From NCBI GenBank assembly GCA_963705545.1, contig CAVPJX010000002.1, forward strand, positions 434,001 through 498,000: a stretch of DNA of 64,000 nt. Reading direction: 5' to 3'. The notes beneath the pieces are model-generated. The model saw nothing but the letters and a program-made list of their open reading frames with translations, did no database searches and was not told where the DNA came from. The DNA comes from DATBLY01 sp963705545 (GTDB taxonomy: Bacteria > Actinomycetota > UBA4738 > HRBIN12). Below are positions 1 through 8,031 of this stretch, piece by piece; position 1 is the stretch's first letter, and each line of letters opens with the position of its first letter. A program made the translations under genes and the position numbers.

Positions 1-1349
1 ATCACCTCGAAGTAGCGGCGGCGCTCCCACTCGGTGACCGCGTCCGGCGCCTGGAACGCCTGCCACTCCCAGGCGCCGGCGACGGCGTAGTGCTCGACGA
101 CGTCCTTGCCCAGGACGGCTGCCGTGAACCCGCTATCGCGGAACCGCTCCACGGCGTCGCCGAGCGACGCGGGCAGCGGCGGCGCGGGTCGCTCCCAGTC
201 CTCGCCGACGACGGGCTCACCGGGATCGGCGCCCGTCCAGATCCCGTCGGCGGCCGAGGCGAGCACACCGGCGATCGCGAGGTACGGGTTCACGTCCGCG
301 CCCGGCACGCGCCACTCCAGGCGGGTGGATGCCGGCGACTCCGTCAGCACCCGGCACGAGACCATCCGGCTGTCCCAACCCCAGGACCGGCCGTTGCCGG
401 AGAACTCGCCGCCCGCGACCCGCCGGTACGAGTTCACCGTCGGGGCGTAGAAGAGCATCAGATCGGGCGCCCGCTCGAGGACCCCGGCCACGGCCTGACG
501 CAGCGTCGCGGAGACCCCGCGCTCGCCGTCCGCATCGTGGAAGACGTTCGTGCCGCTCGCGTTCACGAGCGAGAGGTGGAGGTGGCACGACGATCCGGTC
601 GTGTCCGCGAACGGCTTCGCCATGAACGTCGCGGCCATGCCGTGCGCCGCCGCCAGGTCGCGGACCGCGAGCTTGAACAGGACGTGGCGGTCGGCCATCT
701 CCAGGGCGCGTTGGTACCGGAGGTTGATCTCCCACTGTCCGAGGCCCCACTCCGCCTGGCTCGTCCACAGGCCGAGCTCCGAGGCGCCGAGGGCTCGTCG
801 GAGCTCGGCGAAGAACCGCTCGTGCTGGTCGCCGGCCTGCACGGTGTAGTCGGCACGCGCCGTCGTCGTCGGGCGCAGACCCTCGTACCCCTGCGCCCGC
901 GCCTCGTCGTACGTGCCCCGGTACAGCGAGAACTCGAGCTCGCTCGCGACCTGCGGCGTGAAGCCGGCGTTCTCGAGGTGCTCGATCTGCCGCCGCAGGA
1001 CCGTCCTCGGCGCCACGGCGACGAGCTCGTCCGAGCCCATCTCCACGAAGTCCGCGACGCAGATCGCGGTGCGGTCGAGCCAGCCGGCGGGACGCAGCGT
1101 GGCTAGGTCCGGCACGAGCCGGACGTCGTGCCAGCCCGTGTGGTGTCCGGTGTAGTCCTGGGCCGGTCCCGGCCACTGGTCGAGGTCCCAGCCGAGGACG
1201 CAGGAGCTGAGGGCGACACCCTCGTGGACCAGGTCCCGGAACACCGCGGGCGGGAAGCGCTTGCCGACGAGCCGTCCGGTGACGTCCGCCGACGTCACGA
1301 CCACCGTGTCGAAGCCTTCCGCCTCCAGGTCGTCCACCGCGAGCGTCAT
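1..1349 (-). CDS. Glutamine synthetase family protein (3' end cut by window)
   Basis: About 449 residues are visible, and the last ones (VTEWERRRYFEV) match the usual C-terminus of the family, so only a few residues are missing. The family ATP-dependently condenses glutamate with ammonia or an amine. Seen: an ATFMAKPF segment followed by GSSCHLHLSL, which matches the ATP/metal-binding K-P...G-S-x-C/G-H-x-H-x-S block, and a C-terminal R-x-E-x-R...D-x-NPYLA block. It resembles the short GlnA3/PuuA-like enzymes that make gamma-glutamyl amines more than housekeeping GlnA; that reading is inference. The ATG at 1349 shares one base with the stop of the upstream SDR gene (TGATG), which implies translational coupling. 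Confidence 0.85.
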   Translation of the reverse strand, partial: MTLAVDDLEAEGFDTVVVTSADVTGRLVGKRFPPAVFRDLVHEGVALSSCVLGWDLDQWPGPAQDYTGHHTGWHDVRLVPDLATLRPAGWLDRTAICVADFVEMGSDELVAVAPRTVLRRQIEHLENAGFTPQVASELEFSLYRGTYDEARAQGYEGLRPTTTARADYTVQAGDQHERFFAELRRALGASELGLWTSQAEWGLGQWEINLRYQRALEMADRHVLFKLAVRDLAAAHGMAATFMAKPFADTTGSSCHLHLSLVNASGTNVFHDADGERGVSATLRQAVAGVLERAPDLMLFYAPTVNSYRRVAGGEFSGNGRSWGWDSRMVSCRVLTESPASTRLEWRVPGADVNPYLAIAGVLASAADGIWTGADPGEPVVGEDWERPAPPLPASLGDAVERFRDSGFTAAVLGKDVVEHYAVAGAWEWQAFQAPDAVTEWERRRYFEV

Positions 1350-2149
1350 CACGGGGCATCCTCTCGCACGAACGCCACCGAGGCCGGGTCGACGGCCATC
1401 GTGCCCCCGTCGGCGAGCAACGCGGCGCCGGTCACGTACGAGGACTCGTCGGAAGCCAGGAACACGCAGCAGGCGGCGATCTCGTCGGGATCGGCCGGCC
1501 GGCCGAGCGGGATCAGCTCCTGCGAGCGTCGGTACGCCTCCTCGCGCGTGATGCCCAGCCGGGCGGCCAGCTCGTCCATCGCTTCGTCGCCCATCGCCGT
1601 GCGGACCCAGCCGGGGCAGAGCGCGTTGCACCGGATCCCGCGGCGGCCGTAGTCGCGGGCGATCGACCGCGAGAGCCCGATCATCCCCGCCTTCGAGGTC
1701 TCGTACGCGGCGCTCTCCGGCGCCGAGACGAACGCGGAGACCGAGGACATCAGGACGATCGAGCCGCCGCCCCGCGCGATCAGGTGGGGGAGGGCGGCCC
1801 GGCACAGGTAGAACGCGCCGGTCAGGTTCACGTCGAGCGTCGCCCGCCAGGCGTCGTCGGCGACGTCGGCGGCCGCCCCGCCGTACCCGAGGCCGGCGTT
1901 CGCGACCACGACGTCGAGCCCGCCGAACGTGACCACGGTCTCGTCGATCGCCGCGCGGGCGGCGTCGGGGTCCGCGACGTCGCCAGCGATCGCGATCCCG
2001 CCGATCTCGGCGGCCACATCGGTGATCGGTCCGGAACGGCGGCCCGTGACGGTCACCCTCGCGCCCTCCCGAGCCAGCGCTCGCGCGACGGCGGCGCCGA
2101 TCCCGGCCCCTCCGCCGCTCACGATCGCCACCCGGTCGGTCAGCCGCAT
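1349..2149 (-). CDS. SDR family NAD(P)-dependent oxidoreductase
   Basis: 266 residues, a full-length classical short-chain dehydrogenase/reductase. The cofactor motif GGGAGIG is at residues 12-18, NAG at 84-86, catalytic Ser at 135/136 and Tyr149-x3-Lys153. The C-terminal PGW motif (after CNALC) and the conserved YVTGAALLADGG end are present. The substrate cannot be told. It lies between two glutamine-synthetase-family genes, starts 10 bases after the upstream one and overlaps the start of the downstream one, so it probably oxidises or reduces a compound that the ligases condense with or release from glutamate. Confidence 0.88.
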   Translation of the reverse strand: MRLTDRVAIVSGGGAGIGAAVARALAREGARVTVTGRRSGPITDVAAEIGGIAIAGDVADPDAARAAIDETVVTFGGLDVVVANAGLGYGGAAADVADDAWRATLDVNLTGAFYLCRAALPHLIARGGGSIVLMSSVSAFVSAPESAAYETSKAGMIGLSRSIARDYGRRGIRCNALCPGWVRTAMGDEAMDELAARLGITREEAYRRSQELIPLGRPADPDEIAACCVFLASDESSYVTGAALLADGGTMAVDPASVAFVREDAP

Positions 2150-2159
2150 GTTCGCGATC

Positions 2160-3467
2160 TCAGTGGAAGGGGAGGTAGTACGCGAGTTCCCAGTCGGTGA
2201 CGTCCGTCGTCGCGACGTCGGCGCCGGACGCCGCGTAGCGCTCCCACTCGGCGCGCTTGAGGATGACGAAGGCCTCGACCACCTCGCGCCCGATCGCCTC
2301 CACCAGCTCCTCGTCTTCGACGAGCGCGTCGAGCGCCTCGTCGAGGGTCGCCGGGATGTGCATGTCGGTGTTCGGTGCCTCCGCGACGGGCTGGGGCGGT
2401 GGGAGCTCGAGCCCCTGCTCGACCCCCAGGCGCGCCGCGTGCAGGATCGCCGCCGCCGCGAGGTACGGGTTGGCGGCTGCGTCGGACGTTCGGTGCTCCA
2501 GGCGGGTCCCCTCGCCGCGCGCCGGCGGAACGCGGACCGTCACGCTGCGGTCGTCGTGGCCCCAGTTCGCCCAGTAGCCGTTCAGCATGTCGGGCTGCAG
2601 GCGCTTGTACGCGTTCACGTGGGGCGCGAGGATGGCCGCCATCCCCCGGTGGTGCGCCAGGAGACCGGCGATGCACGACCGCGTCAGGTCGGAGAGGTGA
2701 TCTGCGCCGTTCGGGTCGTGGAACGCGTTCGAGCCGTCCTCGCGCCGGAACGAGAAGTTGACGTGCAGGCCGCTGCCGCCCCGGTCCCCGAGCGGACGGC
2801 CGAGGAACGTGGCGAGCTTGCCGCGCCGGTCGGCCACCTCGCGGACCAGGAGCTTGAACAGGAAGGCCTCGTCCGCGGCCGGGATCGCGTCCCGGTAGCG
2901 GATGTTCACCTCGTAGGCCGCGTTGTCGTACTCGCTGCACCAGCTCTCGACCGGGAACCCGCAGGCGAGCGCCGCGTCCACCAGCTCCTCGATCAGGCCG
3001 GTCGGATCGACCGCCGTCCCGGTGCCGTAGACCCGGTGCGAGGGCACCGACACGGCCCGCCATCCGCTCGGCTCGTCGGGCTCCAGCAGATAGAACTCGA
3101 GCTCGAACGCCATCTGCGGCTCCAGGCCCATCGCGCGCCACGGCCGGATCGCCTCGCGCAGGACGTGGCGCGTGTCCCACGGGGCGGGCTCGCCGTGGAG
3201 GTGCATGTCGCCGATCCCGATCATCGTGCCGCGCTCCCACCCCGGACGCAGGGTGTCGCGGTCGAGCGTCGCCTCGACGTCGTGCAGCCCGACGTCGAAC
3301 TGCGTGCGTGGGATCGGGAGGATCTCCTTGTCGTGCGTCAGCGGGTACACGCCGACGCAGAACGCCGCCTTGCCTGCCGCGGCCACGTCGCCGTAGAGGT
3401 ACTTGCCGCGCTCGAGCCCGTGGATGTCCGGGTAGAGGAGCCGGAGCCGTTCGGGTTGCGTGTCCAT
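2160..3467 (-). CDS. Glutamine synthetase family protein
   Basis: 435 residues, intact. Seen: an N-terminal beta-grasp-like part (YPDIHGLERGKYL), FELEFYLL metal-binding Glu segment, GGSGLHVNFSF ATP-binding segment, and LEHRTSDAAANPYLAAAA near the C-terminus. Family members ligate glutamate to ammonia, polyamines or aromatic amines. The start ATG has a GGGAGGGTGG ribosome-binding site directly upstream. It is the first gene of a three-gene unit (ligase, SDR, ligase) and is divergent from a P450 gene 120 bp away. Two paralogous ligases in one unit argue against simple nitrogen assimilation and for a gamma-glutamylation route; the substrate is unknown. Confidence 0.86.
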   Translation of the reverse strand: MDTQPERLRLLYPDIHGLERGKYLYGDVAAAGKAAFCVGVYPLTHDKEILPIPRTQFDVGLHDVEATLDRDTLRPGWERGTMIGIGDMHLHGEPAPWDTRHVLREAIRPWRAMGLEPQMAFELEFYLLEPDEPSGWRAVSVPSHRVYGTGTAVDPTGLIEELVDAALACGFPVESWCSEYDNAAYEVNIRYRDAIPAADEAFLFKLLVREVADRRGKLATFLGRPLGDRGGSGLHVNFSFRREDGSNAFHDPNGADHLSDLTRSCIAGLLAHHRGMAAILAPHVNAYKRLQPDMLNGYWANWGHDDRSVTVRVPPARGEGTRLEHRTSDAAANPYLAAAAILHAARLGVEQGLELPPPQPVAEAPNTDMHIPATLDEALDALVEDEELVEAIGREVVEAFVILKRAEWERYAASGADVATTDVTDWELAYYLPFH

Positions 3468-3587
3468 CCACCCTCCCGTGGCGGTCTCGATGCGGACCGG
3501 GACGATACCCGGTAGCCCGCTCGCCTTGCGCCCGCAGATGATTCGGGCCCAAAATACCCCACCGTCGACCCCGGAGGGGAGGCCGTC

Positions 3588-4766
3588 GTGTCCGTCGGCG
3601 CGTCGATCGCGCTCGAGGAGCTAGAGCGCGATCCGTACCCGATCTACGCGCGGCTCCGAGAGGACGAGCCGGTCGCCTGGGCGCCCGCGGTGCAGCTGTG
3701 GCTCGTCACCCGCCACGACGACGTCCGCCACGTCGGCCTGACGCCGGACGACTTCACCGCCGCGACGGATCCCTCCACGCTGAACCGCACGATGGGCGTG
3801 AACATGCTCGGGTCCGAGGGCGAGGACCAGCAACGGATCCGCCGGATCACCGAGATCCCGTTCCGCCCCCGCGACGTCGAGGACCGGACGCAGGGCATGA
3901 TCCCGAAGCTCGCGCACGAGCTGATCGACGGCTTCGCCGTCCGGGGGGAGGTCGATCTCTTCCGCGCGTTCTGCGACCCGATGTCGGTCCGGTCGCTGCG
4001 GTTCATGCTCGGGCTCGACGAGGTGCCGTGGGAGGACATCCTCGCGTGGAACGAGGGGATGATGCCGGGCCTCGCGAACTTCGAGGGCGATCCGAGGAAG
4101 CAGGAGCCGGCCGACGAGGCGAGCGCGGCGCTCGGGGCCGCGATCGAGGACGTGATGGACCGGCTGGCCGAAGCGCCCGACGGCTCGGTGCTGTCGTGGA
4201 TGCTCCACCACGACGCGGACGGTGACACGATGTCGCGCGACGAGATCGTCGCGAACACGAAGCTGATGCTCTCGGGCGGCCTCCAGGAGCCGCGCGACCT
4301 GATCGCGCTGACCGTCTGGGCGCTCGGGACGCATCCCGAGCAACTCGAGGCGGTTCGCGCCGACCCTCCGCTCGTCAAGCCCGCCGTCGAGGAGACGCTC
4401 CGGTGGGTGGGACCGGTCGGGACGGCGACGCGCCAGACCACCCGGGCCGTGGAGGTCGCGGGGACGACCCTCGAGGAGGGCGCGTTGATCGGCGCCGTCC
4501 TGTCTTCGGCGAACCGGGACCCGCGGCGTTGGACCGACCCCGACCGGTTCGACATCGGGCGGAAGGAGGGCGCGCACCTCGCGTTCTCGATCGGAACGCA
4601 CTTCTGCCTAGGCGCGTGGTTCGGACGGCACCTCGCGCGCGTGTCGCTCGAGATCCTGCTCGAACGCCTGCCGAACCTGCGGCTCGATCCCGATCGTCCG
4701 GCGACGCTTTCCGGCTGGGAGTTCCGCGCGCCCGACTCGACCTGGGTCCTGTGGGATCCGCCCTGA
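3588..4766 (+). CDS. Cytochrome P450
   Basis: 392 residues, a soluble bacterial-type P450. The K-helix ExxR is EETLR at residues 268-272. The haem loop FSIGTHFCLG ends with the ligand Cys340. The I-helix reads GGLQEPRD at 230-237 in place of the usual (A/G)Gx(D/E)T, so the acid-alcohol pair is replaced by Glu-Pro; this variant is known from other actinobacterial P450s. The GTG start is preceded by GGAGGGGAGG. It is divergent from the ligase/SDR unit, which suggests a shared metabolic role, but no ferredoxin gene lies next to it. Confidence 0.9.
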   Translation: MSVGASIALEELERDPYPIYARLREDEPVAWAPAVQLWLVTRHDDVRHVGLTPDDFTAATDPSTLNRTMGVNMLGSEGEDQQRIRRITEIPFRPRDVEDRTQGMIPKLAHELIDGFAVRGEVDLFRAFCDPMSVRSLRFMLGLDEVPWEDILAWNEGMMPGLANFEGDPRKQEPADEASAALGAAIEDVMDRLAEAPDGSVLSWMLHHDADGDTMSRDEIVANTKLMLSGGLQEPRDLIALTVWALGTHPEQLEAVRADPPLVKPAVEETLRWVGPVGTATRQTTRAVEVAGTTLEEGALIGAVLSSANRDPRRWTDPDRFDIGRKEGAHLAFSIGTHFCLGAWFGRHLARVSLEILLERLPNLRLDPDRPATLSGWEFRAPDSTWVLWDPP

Positions 4767-4888
4767 GCGAGGCCGGGCTCAGCCGTCGGCTTCGGGAGCG
4801 GTGTCCAGGTACAAGCAGCAAGGGTGCCCATGCGGGTCGAGCTTGCCCCGTCACGGCGCGCCGCGTCACTCGGCTATCGTCGGCATCG

Positions 4889-6036
4889 ATGGGACGGCCG
4901 CGTCATCCCGCCCGGGCCGAGACGGTCGGCTCGCTCCTGCGTCCGCCGGTGCTGCGCGCGGCGATCGAGGGCTTCTACGAGGCCGGGCACTCCGCCCGGC
5001 TCGACGAGGAGCGGGGGAAGGACGCCGGCGAGCTCCGCCGGATCGAGGACGAAGCGATCCGGACGCGCGATCGCGCGACAGGTCGACTGTGGGCTCGACG
5101 TGATCACCGACGGCGAGTTCCGCCGGTGGATGTTCATGAACTCGTTCTACGACGCGGTCTCGGGCGTGCGCACCGGCAAGACGGTCGCGTTCCGCAACGA
5201 TCGCGGTGAGGACGTCGAGCTGAACATCCACGAGATCGTCGGTCGACTGGCAGCCGGTGGATTCGCCGGCGCGCGCACGAGGCGTCGTTCCTGGCCGAGG
5301 TCGCGGGCGGTCATCCGTTCAAGGTGACCTTCCCGGCTGCGTCGATCTTCGGTCACCCGCTCACGACCGTGATGGGAGGGGCCGGAGGGTACGGCTCGCT
5401 CGAGGAGTTCGTCGCACACGCGATCGAGATCGAGCGGGGGCTCGTCGCCGACGCGGTCGAGGCGAGCGCCGCGTACATCCAGTTCGACTTCCCCCTGTAT
5501 CCGTACATCTGTCGACCCCGCCTGGATCGCTCGCTTCGGGTCCGCCGGGCACGACGTGGGTGCCGTACTCGAACGCGGCGCTCGCGGCCGACGCTGCAGT
5601 GCTGGAAGCGATCCCGTCCGGCGTCACGACCGCCCTGCACATCTGCCGGGGGAACTACCGCTCGTCGTGGATGTGCGAGGGCTCCTCGAACCGGTTGCGG
5701 AGCAGGTGTTCGGTGAGCTGCCGTACGACGTCTTCCTCGTGGAGTGGGACGACCTCGGTCGTGACGGTGGGTTCGAGCCGATCCGGTTCCTCCGCGACGG
5801 GTCGATCATGGTGATGGGGATCGTCTCGACGAAGACGCCCCGAGCTCGAGGACGAGGACGACCTGCTCCGCCGGATGGACGAGGCCGGCGAGCGATCGCT
5901 GGGTGGCCTCGACCGGCTGGCGATCAGCCCACAATGCGGGTTCGCGAGCGTGATGGTCGGCAACGAGATCGACGAGGAGACGCAGTGGCGCAAGCTCGAA
6001 CTCGTGGGGAGGGTCGCCGACCGGCTCTGGAACTAG
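4889..6036 (+). pseudogene. MetE-like (methionine synthase II family) gene broken by frameshifts
   Basis: Pieces of a cobalamin-independent methionine synthase-like protein (UROD/MetE-like fold) occur in order but in changing frames: AETVGSLLRP, then GLDVITDGEFRR, FPLYPYI, TALHICRGNYR, VFLVEWDD...GFEPIRFL, GIVSTKTP, and SPQCGFAS near the stop at 6034-6036. At least five indels are needed, near 5070, 5270, 5510, 5685 and 5840. The conserved order and lack of internal decay between shifts suggest either recent inactivation or sequencing/assembly indels. Stand-alone members of this family act on small thiols or catabolic substrates. The ATG at 4889 is the most plausible start. Confidence 0.75.
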
Positions 6037-6048
6037 ACCGAGGTTCGG

Positions 6049-6795
6049 TCAGGCAGGCTTCCGGGCGCGGACGATCGCGCCGAACATCTGGTCGACCTCC
6101 TCGTGCGTCGGGTCGATCGTGATGTCGACGAACCCCACCCGCATCAGCTCGGCCGAGTACTCGGCGAACGAGAGGGCGCCCGCGATGCAGCCGACGTAGC
6201 TCCCGCGCTCGGCTCGCTGCGTCGGCGCCAGGTCGTCAGCCGCCACCACGTCGCTGATCCCGAGGCGTCCACCCGGCTTCAGCACGCGGTACATCTCGTC
6301 GATCACCCTCGGCTTGTCGGTCGACAGGTTGATCACGCAGTTCGAGATGATCACGTCGACGCTCGCGTCGGGCAGCGGGACGTCCTCGATGTAGCCCTTC
6401 AGGAACTCGACGTTCGTCGCGCCGGCTCCGGCGGCGTTCTTGCGGGCGAGCTCGAGCATCTCATCGGTCATGTCCAGCCCGTACACCTGGCCGGTCGGGC
6501 CGACCCGCTTCGCCGACAGCAGGACGTCGATCCCGCCGCCCGATCCGAGGTCCAGGACGACCTCGCCTTCACGCAGATCCGCCACGGCCGTCGGGTTGCC
6601 GCAGCCCAGGCTCGCCAGGACGGCGTCGTGGGGAAGCTCCTCCCGTTCCGTCACGTCGTAGAGCCGGACGCCGAGGCCCTCGTTCGGCTCGCAGCAGCGG
6701 CCTACGTCGCTCCAGTCGTCGGCGGCCTTGCCCTCACCGACCACCCGCGCCGCCGCCGCGTACCGATCCCGCACGTGCTCCCGGAGCTCGTTCAT
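6049..6795 (-). CDS. arsM: Arsenite S-adenosylmethionine methyltransferase ArsM
   Basis: 248 residues. ArsM methylates As(III) with SAM, giving volatile or less retained methylarsenicals in the cytoplasm. Seen: CC at 34-35, SLGCGNPTA (Cys65), the SAM motif LDLGSGGGID at 81-90, GLDMTDEML, SNCVINLS (Cys153) and Cys204 in YVGCIAG; the cysteines match the As(III)-binding set of the family. The start ATG follows GGAGGG and overlaps the arsR stop by ATGA, so arsR-arsM is one transcript read leftwards. No arsenite efflux gene (ACR3/ArsB) lies nearby. Confidence 0.93.
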   Translation of the reverse strand: MNELREHVRDRYAAAARVVGEGKAADDWSDVGRCCEPNEGLGVRLYDVTEREELPHDAVLASLGCGNPTAVADLREGEVVLDLGSGGGIDVLLSAKRVGPTGQVYGLDMTDEMLELARKNAAGAGATNVEFLKGYIEDVPLPDASVDVIISNCVINLSTDKPRVIDEMYRVLKPGGRLGISDVVAADDLAPTQRAERGSYVGCIAGALSFAEYSAELMRVGFVDITIDPTHEEVDQMFGAIVRARKPA

Positions 6796-7151
6796 CGTCT
6801 TCCCTCCTGTCCCACCGGCGCCGGCCGTGCCAGCGCTCCCCGCAACAGCTCGATCGGCTCCGGACGGAGCCGGAAGTACGCCCAGCGCCCTCGCTGCTCC
6901 CGTTCCAGGAGCCCCGCGTCGGTCAGCACCTTGAGGTGGTGACTGACGGTCGGCTGCGAGAGCCCGAGCACGTCGGTCAGGTCGCAGACACACACCTCGC
7001 CGACGACCCCGATCAGGCTCAGCAGTCGCAGGCGCGCCGGGTCGGCGATCACGCGGAGCGACGCGGCCAGCCGCTCCGCGGCCGCCTCGTCGAGCGGGGA
7101 CTCCAGCACCGGCGGGCAGCACGCTGCGTCGATCGTCTGGACGAGCTTCAT
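6792..7151 (-). CDS. arsR: ArsR-family As(III)-responsive repressor
   Basis: 119 residues with a winged helix-turn-helix: VADPARLRLL-like segment (IADPARLRLL 35-44), the metalloid motif C54-V-C56-D in the helix before the recognition helix, and SQPTVSHHLKVL at 65-76. A second vicinal pair, Cys11-Cys12, could supply a further ligand. In this family As(III) binding releases the operator and derepresses the operon. The ATG at 7151 gives the normal family length. The divergent region just upstream carries overlapping inverted repeats and faces the Cys-rich mini-gene and arsC on the other strand. Confidence 0.92.
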   Translation of the reverse strand: MKLVQTIDAACCPPVLESPLDEAAAERLAASLRVIADPARLRLLSLIGVVGEVCVCDLTDVLGLSQPTVSHHLKVLTDAGLLEREQRGRWAYFRLRPEPIELLRGALARPAPVGQEGRR

Positions 7152-7160
7152 GGCCACATA

Positions 7161-7195
7161 TTGACAGTCATCGATACGATGTGTCAACGTATCGA
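7161..7195. promoter_or_regulatory. Divergent ars promoter/operator with overlapping inverted repeats
   Basis: TTGACA at 7161-7166 and TGTCAA at 7182-7187 form an inverted repeat with a 15-base spacer, and each reads as a perfect -35 hexamer on one strand. Inside and across it lies a second inverted repeat, TCGATAC (7171-7177) and GTATCGA (7189-7195), with an 11-base spacer. It sits between arsR (start 7151) and the rightward mini-gene/arsC unit. I infer the ArsR operator, covering both divergent promoters. Confidence 0.65.
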
Positions 7196-7228
7196 CCGAT
7201 ATCGATGTGAGGAGAGGAGGAACCCCCC

Positions 7229-7279
7229 GTGTCGGACCCCTGCTGCCCGGAGGACTGCTGCCCGTCCGGCTGCTGCTGA
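7229..7279 (+). CDS. 16-residue Cys-rich mini-protein or leader peptide of the ars locus
   Basis: The product reads MSDPCCPEDCCPSGCC: three vicinal Cys pairs, the last at the very C-terminus, spaced by acidic and Pro residues. A strong Shine-Dalgarno run (GGAGAGGAGG, 7211-7220) lies 8 bases before the GTG start, which makes translation likely. It is the first reading frame after the divergent ars promoter and 101 bases before arsC, with a hairpin in between. Two roles fit: a metalloid-binding peptide, or a regulatory leader whose translation senses As(III) or cysteine supply. Both are inference. Confidence 0.6.
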   Translation: MSDPCCPEDCCPSGCC

Positions 7280-7285
7280 CGGATG

Positions 7286-7317
7286 CGGGCCGGGCCGTCT
7301 GCGGATGGTCCGGCCCG
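7286..7317 (+). promoter_or_regulatory. Stem-loop between the Cys-rich leader and arsC
   Basis: CGGGCCGG (7286-7293) pairs perfectly with CCGGCCCG (7310-7317), and GCC/GGT extends the stem inwards to 11 pairs. It starts 6 bases after the mini-gene stop. There is no T-run after it, so it may be an attenuator, an RNA-processing site or a GC-type intrinsic terminator. Confidence 0.45.
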
Positions 7318-7380
7318 TTCACCCGGCGTTCATGTCCGCGTGGCACGGTGCCACCGTCGCCGATCCCACGGAGGTCCGGA

Positions 7381-8028
7381 GTGTCGGAGCTCACCGAGGC
7401 AATCAGCCTCCTCCCCGTCGAACAACGCATCGTCGTTCGCCACATCGCAGGGAACCTGACGGAGGAGTTCGCCGGGACCTTCTCGGCCGAGACGATCGAG
7501 CGGTACCTCGCCTCGTCGTTGTTGGCGCTCCAAGCCGCCCGCCTCAAGAACTTCGTCCCGTTGTTCTCCGAGCGCTTCGCCCGTCAGCGTCTGCGCGCGG
7601 TGGCTAGGGTGGAGGGCAAGGTGACCGACCCGACCCCCTCCGTGGTGTTCCTCTGCGTTCACAACGCTGGTCGTTCGCAGATGGCGGCGGGCTGGGCGCG
7701 TCAGGTCGCGGGGGATCGCATCGAGATCTTCTCCGGCGGATCGGATCCCGCGAGCGAGGTGAACCCCGCCGCGATCGCGGCGATGGCGGAGGTCGGCATC
7801 GACATCGGGAGCGAGTTCCCGAAGCCGTGGACCGACGAGATCGTCCACGCCGCGGACGTGATCGTCACGATGGGCTGCGGGGACGCCTGCCCGATCTTCC
7901 CCGGCAAGCGCTACGAGGACTGGGAGGTCGACGACCCGGCGGGTCGGGACGTCGCGGACGTTCGACCGATCCGCGACGAGATCGGAGCCCGCGTGCGTCG
8001 GCTCCTCGCCGAACTCGGGGTGTCGTAG
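7381..8028 (+). CDS. arsC: Arsenate reductase ArsC (LMW phosphatase fold) with N-terminal helical domain
   Basis: 215 residues. Residues 1-75 form the three-helix domain seen in mycobacterial/corynebacterial ArsC-type proteins. Residues 86-215 are a low-molecular-weight phosphatase-like arsenate reductase. The P-loop is Cys92-V-H-N-A-G-Arg98 and the acid is in DDPAG (Asp185). Cys166 and Cys170 could serve in thiol transfer; this class in Actinobacteria often uses mycothiol/mycoredoxin. It reduces As(V) to As(III), which ArsM can then methylate. The GTG at 7381 is chosen because GGAGG lies just upstream and the encoded N-terminus matches the family. Confidence 0.9.
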   Translation: MSELTEAISLLPVEQRIVVRHIAGNLTEEFAGTFSAETIERYLASSLLALQAARLKNFVPLFSERFARQRLRAVARVEGKVTDPTPSVVFLCVHNAGRSQMAAGWARQVAGDRIEIFSGGSDPASEVNPAAIAAMAEVGIDIGSEFPKPWTDEIVHAADVIVTMGCGDACPIFPGKRYEDWEVDDPAGRDVADVRPIRDEIGARVRRLLAELGVS

Positions 8029-8031
8029 GGC

